From: Halorientalis marina
GTDB taxonomy: Archaea; Halobacteriota; Halobacteria; Halobacteriales; Haloarculaceae
Assembly: GCF_023028345.1 (NCBI RefSeq)
Contig: NZ_CP095487.1
Location: 62,001-126,000, forward strand
DNA length: 64,000 nucleotides
Direction: 5' to 3'
A program made the position numbers and the translations under genes. Shown here in pieces: positions 34,469 to 42,067 of this stretch (position 1 is the stretch's first letter; each line of letters opens with the position of its first letter). Below the pieces are notes generated by a model. That model worked only from the letters and a program-made list of their open reading frames with translations, was not told the DNA's origin and made no database searches.

Positions 34469-34703
34469 GGTACCGTGTGAGCAACCCGCATCACTTAACT
34501 TTTCCCCAGATTTTAGCCTTCATCGGTATTTTATCTCAGAGTTCCCGCCTTCTGAGAGATATATGTGATACTGTAATTCCCCCGTTGACCAGGCACCCAC
34601 GCGCCCGGACTGGGTCGAGAATACATCCCTGGTTTATCATTCGGTCTCTGTTTTCCCGGGTCCCGAAAATTAAGTGTGAGTGTTTCATATCCGGAGACGG
34701 TTC
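34469..34703. promoter_or_regulatory. Divergent promoter region of the dehydrogenase operon and halocyanin gene
   Basis: A 235-bp AT-richer region with no gene. AAAATTAAGTG (plus, 34666-34676) lies about 28 bp before the halocyanin ATG, and AAAAGTTAAGTG lies about 27 bp before the Tat-protein ATG on minus. The two cores are nearly the same and fit TATA boxes of leaderless or nearly leaderless transcripts. Midway is a 7-bp inverted repeat, TCTCAGA (34534-34540) and TCTGAGA (34551-34557), with a 10-bp spacer, a candidate operator for both sides. Confidence 0.55.
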
Positions 34704-35390
34704 ATGAACGAGCACATCTCGCGTCGAGGGTTCCTCGCTGCGACCGCGGGAGCCGTCGGTGCTGGCCAGTTGGTGTCCGTCGCAAGCGCGACCCAGCAGG
34801 AGGTCGATATCTACTTGGACGGAGCGACGAGAGCCTGGACGGGGCGCGAGCCGTCGTCGATAGACGGTGAAGACAACCCGACACTGACGCTGTACGAGGG
34901 CGAAACCTACGTGCTCGCGTGGCAAAACGTCGACGCGGCACCGCACAACGTCGTCATCGAGAACGACGCCGGCGACAACCTGATCGAGACCGAAATCGTC
35001 TCCGAAGAGGGTGCCATCCAGCGGGTGGAGTTCGAGGCGACCGCCGAGATGACCCGGTACTACTGCCAGGTCCACCCGGGATCGATGGAGGGCGTCGTGG
35101 AGGTCGTTTCTCCTGATTCCGGGGACGGCATCCCGTCGAACACGGACGTGGTCGTGACGGATCAGCCGACCGAGACGCCGGAGCCGACCACGACGGCGAC
35201 GCCGACCCCGACGACCACCGCGGCGCCCACCACGACAGAGGGCGACGGGAGCGACGGCGGTGGCGACAGCAGTCCGACGACGGCGGCCGCCGAGACGACG
35301 AGCGGGTCCGGCCCCGGACTGGGCGTGCTGGCCGCACTCGCCGGCGTCGGGAGCGTCGCCGCGTTGCTGTCGCGGCGCTCGGACGAGTAG
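34704..35390 (+). CDS. Halocyanin-like blue copper protein
   Basis: A 228-residue exported protein. The Tat signal is SRRGFLAATAGAVG (residues 6-19). One cupredoxin domain follows with type-1 copper ligands His81 (APHNVVIE), Cys121, His124 and Met128 in YYCQVHPGSM. A Thr/Pro linker and then SGPGLGVLAALAG plus helix and RRSDE form a sorting tail almost the same as that of the quinoprotein dehydrogenase. It probably accepts electrons from that dehydrogenase and delivers them to the CuA oxidase. It is divergent from the dehydrogenase operon and shares its promoter region. Confidence 0.9.
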   Translation: MNEHISRRGFLAATAGAVGAGQLVSVASATQQEVDIYLDGATRAWTGREPSSIDGEDNPTLTLYEGETYVLAWQNVDAAPHNVVIENDAGDNLIETEIVSEEGAIQRVEFEATAEMTRYYCQVHPGSMEGVVEVVSPDSGDGIPSNTDVVVTDQPTETPEPTTTATPTPTTTAAPTTTEGDGSDGGGDSSPTTAAAETTSGSGPGLGVLAALAGVGSVAALLSRRSDE

Positions 35391-35429
35391 CGCCGATACC
35401 TATACGGGGTGGCGCCGAAGAGTGCGAGT

Positions 35430-36716
35430 ATGCAAACGCGTTCGTTCCCCGTGCTCGCGGCGGAGGACGATCCGCTGGTCGACGCGCTCGGCGTCGGCCT
35501 GGACCGTGACGCCGCTCGCGTGCTCGCGTACCTGTTGCTCCGTGCCGACCGCGACGACGTGTCGAGCGCGGCGCCCCGCGTCGCCGTCAGGATCGGGACC
35601 GACCTGGGGGCCGACCCGGCCAGGGACGCGCTCGCGACCCTGGTGGAACGAGACCTGGTAACGACCACCACAGTCGACGACGCCTCGCCGGGCCGACCGC
35701 CCAAACGGTGGGAGTGTGCAGTCGCCCGTGACGTGGCACGCACGCTCGTCTACGAACACCACGCGGCCGCCCTCCTGGACCGTGCCCGAACCGTCGCGGC
35801 CGCCCTCGGGGACGATGCTGCCGTCGAAGGTACGCCCCGAGATGGAGCGGGGGTCCGCGAGAGTGCGGTGGCGCTGAACTGGCGCCCCAACGGGTTCCAC
35901 GCGCCGCTGTTTCTCGCTGCCGAGCGGGGGCTGTACCGCGACGCCGACCTCGCGGTGTCGTTCACCGCGGCGCGCGGCTCCGGGGAGGCCCTGGAGTGGG
36001 TCCGCTCGGGCCGGTGTGACGTGGGTATCGCGGGGGCGGCCACGCTCTGTCGGGCGCTCGCAGCGGACGCGGCGGTGGTGCCCGTCGCCCTGCTCTACCA
36101 GCGCACGATGACGGTGCTGTACACCGTCCGGTCCGTCTTCGATGACCCGTTCACCGACCTGGACCAGCTCGCCGGCCGCACCGTGGCGATGCCGAGCGGG
36201 TCCGAGACGGCACAGCTCGCGCGGCTCCTACTCGCACAGGCCGGCGTCCTGGACGCGGTCGAGATCGTCGACAGCGACGGGGAAGAACGGAGCGCACTGC
36301 TCGACGGAACCGCCGACGTGGTCACAGGCATGGCCGCCGACCCGCCCGAACTCGAAGCCGACGGGTACACCGTCGACACGGTGGCCGTCGCCGACCGCTT
36401 CCCCGTCCCCGGGCCCGCGCTCGTGGCGCGGGCGGACCGATTGGCCGCGGACCCGGCGATCGTCGAGCGGTTCCTCGTCGGCACGATGCACGGCCTCGCG
36501 GTCGCGACGGGGTCGCCCGCCGACGCCGCCCGCGCCGTCGCCAGACGGAGCGACAGCGTCGTCGACGCCGAACGCCGCCGATTCGAGGTCGCCCGGGAGC
36601 GGGAAGCGGCCGCCGACACCGCCCGGGCCCACGGCTGGGGCTGGCAGTCCGTCGACCGCTGGGAGCGGCTCCTGACCGCGCTCCGGCAGGCCGACGCCGG
36701 CAGCGGGAGAGCCTGA
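35430..36716 (+). CDS. Winged-helix / NMT1-like substrate-binding fold fusion regulator
   Basis: A 428-residue cytosolic protein without signal peptide. Residues about 10-120 form a winged helix of the TrmB/MarR type (DRDAARVLAYLLLRA, then DALATLVERDLVTTTTV). Residues about 135-420 are an NMT1/SsuA-like bilobal binding fold starting LNWRPNGFHAPLFLAAERG, with QLAGRTVAMPSGSETAQL and a C-terminal RWERLLTAL. The binding lobe resembles the protein at 40110. I infer a one-component regulator that senses a cytosolic ligand. The start is the ATG before QTRSFPV. It is 39 bp after halocyanin, possibly one transcript. Confidence 0.8.
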   Translation: MQTRSFPVLAAEDDPLVDALGVGLDRDAARVLAYLLLRADRDDVSSAAPRVAVRIGTDLGADPARDALATLVERDLVTTTTVDDASPGRPPKRWECAVARDVARTLVYEHHAAALLDRARTVAAALGDDAAVEGTPRDGAGVRESAVALNWRPNGFHAPLFLAAERGLYRDADLAVSFTAARGSGEALEWVRSGRCDVGIAGAATLCRALAADAAVVPVALLYQRTMTVLYTVRSVFDDPFTDLDQLAGRTVAMPSGSETAQLARLLLAQAGVLDAVEIVDSDGEERSALLDGTADVVTGMAADPPELEADGYTVDTVAVADRFPVPGPALVARADRLAADPAIVERFLVGTMHGLAVATGSPADAARAVARRSDSVVDAERRRFEVAREREAAADTARAHGWGWQSVDRWERLLTALRQADAGSGRA

Positions 36717-36720
36717 GCGG

Positions 36721-36890
36721 CTATCCGCCGAGGGGGACGCCACCGAAGACCGCGAGCGCGAACAGCGACATCCGTAGTCCGAACGCCGCACGCGTGAGGT
36801 AGCTGATCAGTTTCTCGGCACACGCCGTCAACAGGAGCATCCCGGCCCGGCGATCAGGATGACGCCGCGAATCGGCCGACCAGCGTGCGC
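36721..36890 (-). pseudogene. Internally deleted remnant of a CaCA-type exchanger
   Basis: A minus-strand frame of 39 codons from 36840 reads MLLLTACAEKLISYLTRAAF, then GLRMSLFALAVFGGVPLGG. It matches two distant parts of the intact exchanger at 37029 (LLTASTEKLISYLTRAS...MSLFALA and ALAVFGGVPLGE) fused at the shared ALA/GCGCTCGCG. The middle 290 residues are missing. Upstream, the frame shifts but continues with GVILIAG, similar to the intact GAVIVLIFG. It is a dead copy in inverted orientation to the intact gene. Confidence 0.75.
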
Positions 36891-37028
36891 GAGTGCCTAC
36901 CGGAGATGACTGCTGAACCTCTGTTTTTTCACGTCCATCCGCCCGTGTAGCGTCTCCGTGTAGAATTATTCAATGGGATTCCCTACCTGAAAAGTTGGTT
37001 TCATATTCGTCCCCCTCTCCGACAGTCT

Positions 37029-38222
37029 ATGGAAAAGACTCGCACACCCGCAGTCGTACTCGTCGGCCTGCTGGTTCTCTCACTGTGCGTCGTGCCCGTC
37101 GCGGCTCAGGAGAGCGGCGAAGCCGGCGAAGAAGGGGAAGAGGAAGAGGGCGGAATCGAGGGTGCAATCGAGGGTGCAATCGAGTCACAGGGCACCATTG
37201 GGGCGGTGATCGTGTTGATCTTCGGCGTCGTGCTCCTGACGGCGTCGACGGAGAAGCTCATCAGTTACCTCACACGGGCCTCGCTCAATCTGAAGATGTC
37301 GCTGTTCGCGCTCGCGATTGTCTTCACCGGCTTCGAGTTCGACGACACGATCCTCGCACTGGTCCTGTCGGCCGGCGGACTGGAGGAGGCCGCGCTGGGA
37401 TCGGCACTCGGGACGGGACTGGCGATTATCGGTATAACGCTCGCGCTCGCGGCGGTCGTCGAACCGTTCCCGGTCGACCTGCCCAAGGACTACATTGCCA
37501 TTTTCGGCCTCGGACCGCTCATCCTCGTTCCCTTCGTGCTGCTCGGGACGCTGACGGCCATTCACGGGGTCGTCCTGACCCTCTTTTTCGTTTTCGCGTT
37601 CGGCTACTTTATCCTCCGAGAGCGCCAGCGCGACGTGCCAGTGTTCCGGAACTCGGAATTCGGAAAACAGCTCCGCTCGGATGGCGGGACCGCGACGCGT
37701 ACGGAGGCGCTCGATGAGATCGCCGAGGAGCGGATTCTCGGTGACCTCGCGGACTCCGGGTTGGTGTGGCTCGGCCTGTCGGTCCTGGCACTCGCCGGTA
37801 TCGTCTTCGCGGCCATGCTCCTGGAGGGCGGGTCCGGGGTCGTGATGGAAGGGTTCGGCCTCTCCGGGACCGTCTTTGGGGCGACCATACTCACCCTGAT
37901 TCTCACCTTCGAGGACATCATGCTGACACTGGAGCCAGTCCGCCGAGGCTTCCCCGAGATCGGCGTTGGCAACGTCATCGGAAGCGTCCTGTTCTCGGTG
38001 ACCGGCAATGTCGGCGTAATTATGTTCCTCAGTGATGTGAGCATCTCCGATTCGGTCCTCACCTTCCACCTGCCGTTCATGATCGTCGTGACGGCGCTCG
38101 CCGCGTACTTCTTTTATCGGGGCAACGTCGAGCGGTGGCAAGGTGTCCTGCTCGGTGTCCTCTACGTCGCCTACTGGGTGATCGCGCTCGCTGTCTTCGG
38201 TGGCGTCCCACTCGGTGAGTGA
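37029..38222 (+). CDS. Sodium/calcium exchanger-family (CaCA) antiporter
   Basis: A 397-residue membrane protein. An N-terminal signal-like segment (VVLVGLLVLSLCVVPVAAQ) and a Glu/Gly repeat (GGIEGAIEGAIES) precede about ten helices. The inverted-repeat ion-binding motifs are GFEFDDTILAL and FEDIMLTLEPVRRG...GVGNVIGSVLFSV, equivalents of the alpha-1/alpha-2 GNxxE-type motifs. It should exchange Ca2+ (or another cation) for Na+ or H+ at the membrane. The alpha motifs have Asp/Glu in place of the usual order, so the ion is uncertain. Its last 5 bp abut the amphi-Trp gene. Confidence 0.85.
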   Translation: MEKTRTPAVVLVGLLVLSLCVVPVAAQESGEAGEEGEEEEGGIEGAIEGAIESQGTIGAVIVLIFGVVLLTASTEKLISYLTRASLNLKMSLFALAIVFTGFEFDDTILALVLSAGGLEEAALGSALGTGLAIIGITLALAAVVEPFPVDLPKDYIAIFGLGPLILVPFVLLGTLTAIHGVVLTLFFVFAFGYFILRERQRDVPVFRNSEFGKQLRSDGGTATRTEALDEIAEERILGDLADSGLVWLGLSVLALAGIVFAAMLLEGGSGVVMEGFGLSGTVFGATILTLILTFEDIMLTLEPVRRGFPEIGVGNVIGSVLFSVTGNVGVIMFLSDVSISDSVLTFHLPFMIVVTALAAYFFYRGNVERWQGVLLGVLYVAYWVIALAVFGGVPLGE

Positions 38223-38226
38223 ACCG

Positions 38227-38520
38227 TCAGCTCACGTCCAGTTTCTGGTCCCCCTCCCCCCAGTCGAATTCGAGTTCGATCTCGAGTTCGCGTTTCCCGT
38301 CACCTATGAACTCGACTTCGACCTCTATCGGCTCGCGAAACGCGAACGGAATCTCCCACTCGTCGCTCGAAACGGTGAGGTCGTTGCCGTCCTCGATCTG
38401 GTCGGCGAGGTCGCGCAGGAACGCGGCCGTCGCCGCACCCGAGAGCCGGACCTCGCGCTCGAAGTACCCCTCCGTGACGACCGTCTGTTCGTTGCTGTCG
38501 TTGTCCGGAAGTTCGACCAT
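38227..38520 (-). CDS. Amphi-Trp domain protein
   Basis: A 97-residue acidic protein. The core is VELPDNDSNEQTVVTEGYFE, AAFLRDLADQIEDGNDLTV and the EIPFAFREPIEVEVEF hairpin, the amphi-Trp domain. The ATG before VELPDN is used. The family is widespread in haloarchaea and some bacteria; its function is unknown. It is convergent with the exchanger gene. Confidence 0.75.
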   Translation of the reverse strand: MVELPDNDSNEQTVVTEGYFEREVRLSGAATAAFLRDLADQIEDGNDLTVSSDEWEIPFAFREPIEVEVEFIGDGKRELEIELEFDWGEGDQKLDVS

Positions 38521-38588
38521 GTCACTACTCACCGGCCAGCGGCACATAAATCACTGCGCTGTCGCCGCTCAGGATGACGTGCTCCCAG

Positions 38589-38598
38589 TTATTTTATG
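38589..38598 (+). promoter_or_regulatory. TATA-like promoter of the ArsR-type gene
   Basis: TTATTTTATG lies 23-32 bp before the ATG at 38621, so the transcript would start at the ATG and be leaderless. Confidence 0.5.
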
Positions 38599-38620
38599 TG
38601 AAGGGCTCACAGTAGCATCC

Positions 38621-38929
38621 ATGTCACTATTTGACGTGATGGGGAGCAAATCGCGGCTCAAGATCATCCAGGAGCTCTCGGACGAGCCGCGGTACGTCTC
38701 CGAGCTGGCGGAGCGAATCGGGATGGACGGCAAGAGTACCGTCCATCACTTGCAGACCCTCGAAGAAGCGGGGATCGTCGAGTACTACGAGACGAGCCAA
38801 CGCAAGTACTACCGACTGACACAGACGGTCGAGTTCAAGGTCTCGCCCCCACCGGAGGGGACGTTCGTGCTCCACAAGAGCGACGCCGAGACCGGTGACG
38901 AGGAGGCCGTTCCGATCCGCACCGACTGA
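38621..38929 (+). CDS. ArsR-family winged-helix regulator
   Basis: A 102-residue regulator. The winged helix reads FDVMGSKSRLKIIQELSDEP, YVSELAERIGMDGKSTVHHL, QTLEEAGIVEYYETSQRKYY. No metal-binding Cys pair (CxC in the recognition helix) is present, so metal sensing is unlikely. It has an acidic tail. Genes around are diverse and its targets are unknown. The promoter supports a leaderless transcript. Confidence 0.85.
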   Translation: MSLFDVMGSKSRLKIIQELSDEPRYVSELAERIGMDGKSTVHHLQTLEEAGIVEYYETSQRKYYRLTQTVEFKVSPPPEGTFVLHKSDAETGDEEAVPIRTD

Positions 38930-38978
38930 GCACGGACCCGGCCGTTCCTCTCGCGTCGTCTCGGTACAGTCGCCTGCC

Positions 38979-39266
38979 TCACTCGCCGCCGAGCGGTTCG
39001 CCGCGTCGCGTGACCCGCGTCACGGGCAGTCCCGCCCTGTCGCCGTGTTCCTCGATAGCAGCCTGGTCCTCTGCACGGTAGTGACAGAACGTTCCGACGA
39101 CCTCGTCGTCGTCGTTGGTCATTACCTCCGATTCGACCCACTCGATGTCCGTCCCCTCTGAGCGCATCTCCTCGAGGGCGTCCCCCGAGGCCGCGGCCGC
39201 GTCGTCGAGTTCATCGTGTGTGACTGCTTCCGGCAGTTCGCGAAGGATGAGGTAGTCCGTCGTCAT
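38979..39266 (-). CDS. DUF4242 (SCO4226-like) protein
   Basis: A 95-residue ferredoxin-like alpha/beta protein: YLILRELPEAVTHDELDDAA, a later DIEWVESEVMTNDDDEVVGT, and FCHYRAEDQAAIEEHGDRAG. This is the DUF4242 pattern (proposed nickel-binding in one bacterial member). The ATG before TTDYLIL is used. It is divergent from the Lrp-like regulator. Function unknown. Confidence 0.75.
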   Translation of the reverse strand: MTTDYLILRELPEAVTHDELDDAAAASGDALEEMRSEGTDIEWVESEVMTNDDDEVVGTFCHYRAEDQAAIEEHGDRAGLPVTRVTRRGEPLGGE

Positions 39267-39419
39267 GGCGTCCGACCGGGCAGTTCTGTACGTGATGATG
39301 TAACTCTTTTCACGGTATGAGATTACAGCACACGACCGGAGGCAAGACTGGCGACAGCGGCGGCGCGCCCGCGTCACGGCGAGCCGTGATGATAGTTCGA
39401 GTCTGTGGAGTCAAAAGGG

Positions 39420-39429
39420 ATTAATATAC
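39420..39429 (+). promoter_or_regulatory. TATA-like promoter of the HTH gene at 39450
   Basis: A TATA-like ATTAATATAC lies about 20-30 bp before the ATG at 39450, giving a leaderless or short-leader transcript. Confidence 0.5.
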
Positions 39430-39449
39430 ACATAACGTACCCGAGTCAG

Positions 39450-40097
39450 ATGGAAAGTGTCACTGACGACCCCGAGCTCTCCCCCCGCGACACCGTCATT
39501 CTGAAGACGAGGCTGGAGTACCCCGACGCGTCCGTTCGCGAGATTCGCGACCGTCTAGAGGACACCTACGATATTTCGCTGTCCCACAACCGCGTCAACG
39601 AAATCCTGCGAGGGATGCGCGACGACGGCCTGTTCGACCAGCCCGCCCTGCCCGACGAGGGGTTACTGGAGTACTACCGGTGTGAGATCGGGCTCGACTA
39701 CACGCACTTCGCCGATCACCGGGAGGCGTGTTACGACGAGTTGCTGGCCGATCCCCACGTGGTTTCGTTCGTCGAGGTCGCGAGCGGCCGCCACTGGCAG
39801 TTCACGGCGGCGTTCCTCTCCGACGAGGCGGCCCAGTCATGGTTGCACGACCTCTTCGAGGAGCACGGCGCCCTCTTCGCCGAGTTCGACCAGTCGAAGC
39901 TGACCGCGATCCACAAGCGCCACGTCGACGCCGACGTCCTCGACGACCTGCTCGCGACCACCGAGGCGGGACAGGCGTACCTCGACCGCTCGGACGCGGC
40001 GACCGACCGGATGGTCGCCGACGGCGGTCACGCGAGCGCCGCGAGCGGGGCCTCGTCGGACGATCAGTCCGACGGCGGCGACGCGTCCGCGGAGTGA
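39450..40097 (+). CDS. Winged-helix transcriptional regulator, haloarchaeal type
   Basis: A 215-residue protein. The HTH is VILKTRLEYPDASVREIRDR, with LSHNRVNEILRGMRDDGLFDQ as recognition part. Residues about 75-160 form a sensor-like domain with FVEVASGRHWQFTAAFLSDE, similar to the Lrp/AsnC ligand fold in position. The tail is acidic Ser/Asp/Gly-rich. Its 3' end is 12 bp from the end of the convergent NMT1-like gene; it could regulate that operon, which is inference. Confidence 0.75.
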   Translation: MESVTDDPELSPRDTVILKTRLEYPDASVREIRDRLEDTYDISLSHNRVNEILRGMRDDGLFDQPALPDEGLLEYYRCEIGLDYTHFADHREACYDELLADPHVVSFVEVASGRHWQFTAAFLSDEAAQSWLHDLFEEHGALFAEFDQSKLTAIHKRHVDADVLDDLLATTEAGQAYLDRSDAATDRMVADGGHASAASGASSDDQSDGGDASAE

Positions 40098-40109
40098 GTG
40101 GGCGGCCGC

Positions 40110-41078
40110 TCAGGACCGGTCGATGCGAGCCGCGTACTCGTCGACCACGGGCGCGTCGTTGTCCCGGTACTCGTTCGTCCACGCGGCGTCCGGGTCCACC
40201 GGTCCCGAGAGGAGGTCGGTCTCTGCCAGGGTGTCGGCCAGCGTCCGCCAGCGGTCGCCCTCGTGGCTGCCCCAGCCACGCTCCTCAACGGCGTCGGTCA
40301 TCTGCAGGTCGGTGGCGGCCGTCTCGAATTTCAGCCGCTCGATGTCGCGGCGCCGTTCGAGCGTCGCGTTGCGCGCGACGAGGGCCTCGACGGCCGCCTC
40401 CGGATCGTTCGTCGCCGCTTCCCAGCCACGCGCGGTGGCCCGCAGGAACGAGCGCACCGTCTCCGGGCGGTCGGCGGCGGCCGCCGGGTTCGTCACCAGG
40501 GTCATCCCGTAGACCGGGAGGTGGTGCCCGATCGGGAGTTCATCGGCCACCCGGTCGTGTTCCCACTCGAGTTCCGTCCCGTTCGTGACGACGCCGACGG
40601 CCGCGTCCACCTCGCCGTCGAGCAACTGGTGCTGGACGCGGTGGTGGGTATTCGGGTCCACTTCCAGAAGGTCGACCTCGTCGCGGACGCCGGCGGCTTC
40701 GAGCAGTTGCGCGGTCAGGATACGGGTCTTGGTCGCGGAGGGCGCGACGGTCCGGCCCGCGAGCTGTTCGGGCCGTTCGAGTTTCTCGCCGAAGTGGTCG
40801 CGGAAGGTGTAGACCGCCGCCGGGGTCCGCTGGGTGACGGCGGCGACCGCCAGCGGGTCGTACCCCTCGCTCCGCTTCGCGAGGACGGCGCTGGCCCCCG
40901 CGAGGCCGAAGTCGGCCCGCCCCTCGGCGGTCTGTTCGGCGGCGTAAGGCGACCCGTGGCCGGGGACGAACTCGACGGTCAGCCCCTCGTCCTCGTAGTA
41001 GCCGCGGTCGCGGGCGAGGAAGTACGGCGCCTGGAAGCCGTTCGGTTCCCAGTTGAGCTGGAAGGTGACGGTCTCCAT
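40110..41078 (-). CDS. NMT1/THI5-like binding-fold protein, third of three
   Basis: A 322-residue protein of the type II periplasmic-binding fold. Its N-terminus, METVTFQLNWEPNGFQAPYF, carries no signal peptide, lipobox or Tat motif, so it is cytosolic. Lobes: LARDRGYYEDEGLTVEFVPG, ADFGLAGASAVLAKRSEG, QLAGRTVAPSATKTRILTAQ. It lacks the CCCFC motif of yeast Thi5. The nearest relative in the window is the regulator at 35430. Either a ligand-binding enzyme or an intracellular sensor; the family members with signal peptides are ABC transporter receptors, but no permease or ATPase is here. Its gene starts 3 bp after the previous stop. Confidence 0.8.
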   Translation of the reverse strand: METVTFQLNWEPNGFQAPYFLARDRGYYEDEGLTVEFVPGHGSPYAAEQTAEGRADFGLAGASAVLAKRSEGYDPLAVAAVTQRTPAAVYTFRDHFGEKLERPEQLAGRTVAPSATKTRILTAQLLEAAGVRDEVDLLEVDPNTHHRVQHQLLDGEVDAAVGVVTNGTELEWEHDRVADELPIGHHLPVYGMTLVTNPAAAADRPETVRSFLRATARGWEAATNDPEAAVEALVARNATLERRRDIERLKFETAATDLQMTDAVEERGWGSHEGDRWRTLADTLAETDLLSGPVDPDAAWTNEYRDNDAPVVDEYAARIDRS

Positions 41079-41081
41079 CGG

Positions 41082-42065
41082 TCAGTCCCCCGGCCTGAAG
41101 GTCCCGTCGGGGACGTGGTCGACGCCGAGGGCCTCGGCGCCGGCCACGTCCAGCAGGTGCTCGAACAGCCGTTCCATGCCCGCGATGGTCTCCCCGTCCC
41201 AGTCGCGGACGACCATGTCGCGCCAGCCGTCGCGGACCGCGCGAACGATCGAGGGGTCGTCGTAGGTCATCAGCCGCTCGCCGACCTCCGCCCAGAGGTC
41301 GTCCTCGGTCACGAGCCGGTCGACCACGTCGCGGTAGGCGTCCCGGAAGGCGTCGACGGTCCCCGGGTTCTCGGCGAGGAACGACTCACTCGTCAGGAAC
41401 GTCGAGACGGGGAGCCGGTTGTCGGTACCGGAGAGCCGCTGGACCAGTTCCGAGACGGGGAACACCTCCTCGTAGGGGCCGCGCTCGGTGATCTCGGGGA
41501 CGATGGGCCAGAACTGGAGGACAGCGTCGACCTCGCCGTCGTGGAGCATCTCGGTCAGGCCCACCTTCGAGCCGGCCTCGACCGGCGTGGCCGTCTCGTC
41601 GGGATCGAACCCGTGGTACTCCCGGCAGGCCGCCCGACAGAGGATCCAGTTCTTGTCCAGCCGGCGGACGACGCCGATGCGGTGGCCCGAGAGGTCCGCC
41701 AGCCCCTCGATGTCGGTGTCCTCGGGGGCGACGAGGCCGCCGACGGTCCGGCCGTACGGGTGGACGGCGACGATGTCGGCGCCCTCGGCGCGCTCGCGGG
41801 CCGTAGAGATGTAGTCGATGTCGATGAGGTCGGCGTCGCCGTCCTGGAGGCGGGCCTCGACGGTCTCCATCCCGCCCTCGAGGGCGTCGGAGACGAGCTC
41901 GACGTCGAGGTGGAAGCCGTGCTCGTGGTCCAGGCCGAGTCGCTTGATGGTGTAGAGCATGTAGCGGGGGCTGCCGTTGTGCTCGAAGCGGGCCCGCATC
42001 ACCGGCCGGTCGCCGGGGTTCCCGTGGTACTCGTCGAGCGCGGACTGTTGGTCCTCGATACGCAT
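41082..42065 (-). CDS. NMT1/THI5-like binding-fold protein, second of three
   Basis: A 327-residue protein without signal peptide (MRIEDQQSALDEYHGNPGDR). Features: RYMLYTIKRLGLDHEHGFHL, DGDADLIDIDYISTARERAE, DLSGHRIGVVRRLDKNW, and two Cys in ILCRAACREYHG. It differs clearly from its neighbours. It starts 2 bp after the stop of the first gene. The function is unknown; a binding or decarboxylase-like role is possible. Confidence 0.8.
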   Translation of the reverse strand: MRIEDQQSALDEYHGNPGDRPVMRARFEHNGSPRYMLYTIKRLGLDHEHGFHLDVELVSDALEGGMETVEARLQDGDADLIDIDYISTARERAEGADIVAVHPYGRTVGGLVAPEDTDIEGLADLSGHRIGVVRRLDKNWILCRAACREYHGFDPDETATPVEAGSKVGLTEMLHDGEVDAVLQFWPIVPEITERGPYEEVFPVSELVQRLSGTDNRLPVSTFLTSESFLAENPGTVDAFRDAYRDVVDRLVTEDDLWAEVGERLMTYDDPSIVRAVRDGWRDMVVRDWDGETIAGMERLFEHLLDVAGAEALGVDHVPDGTFRPGD

Positions 42066-42067
42066 GG

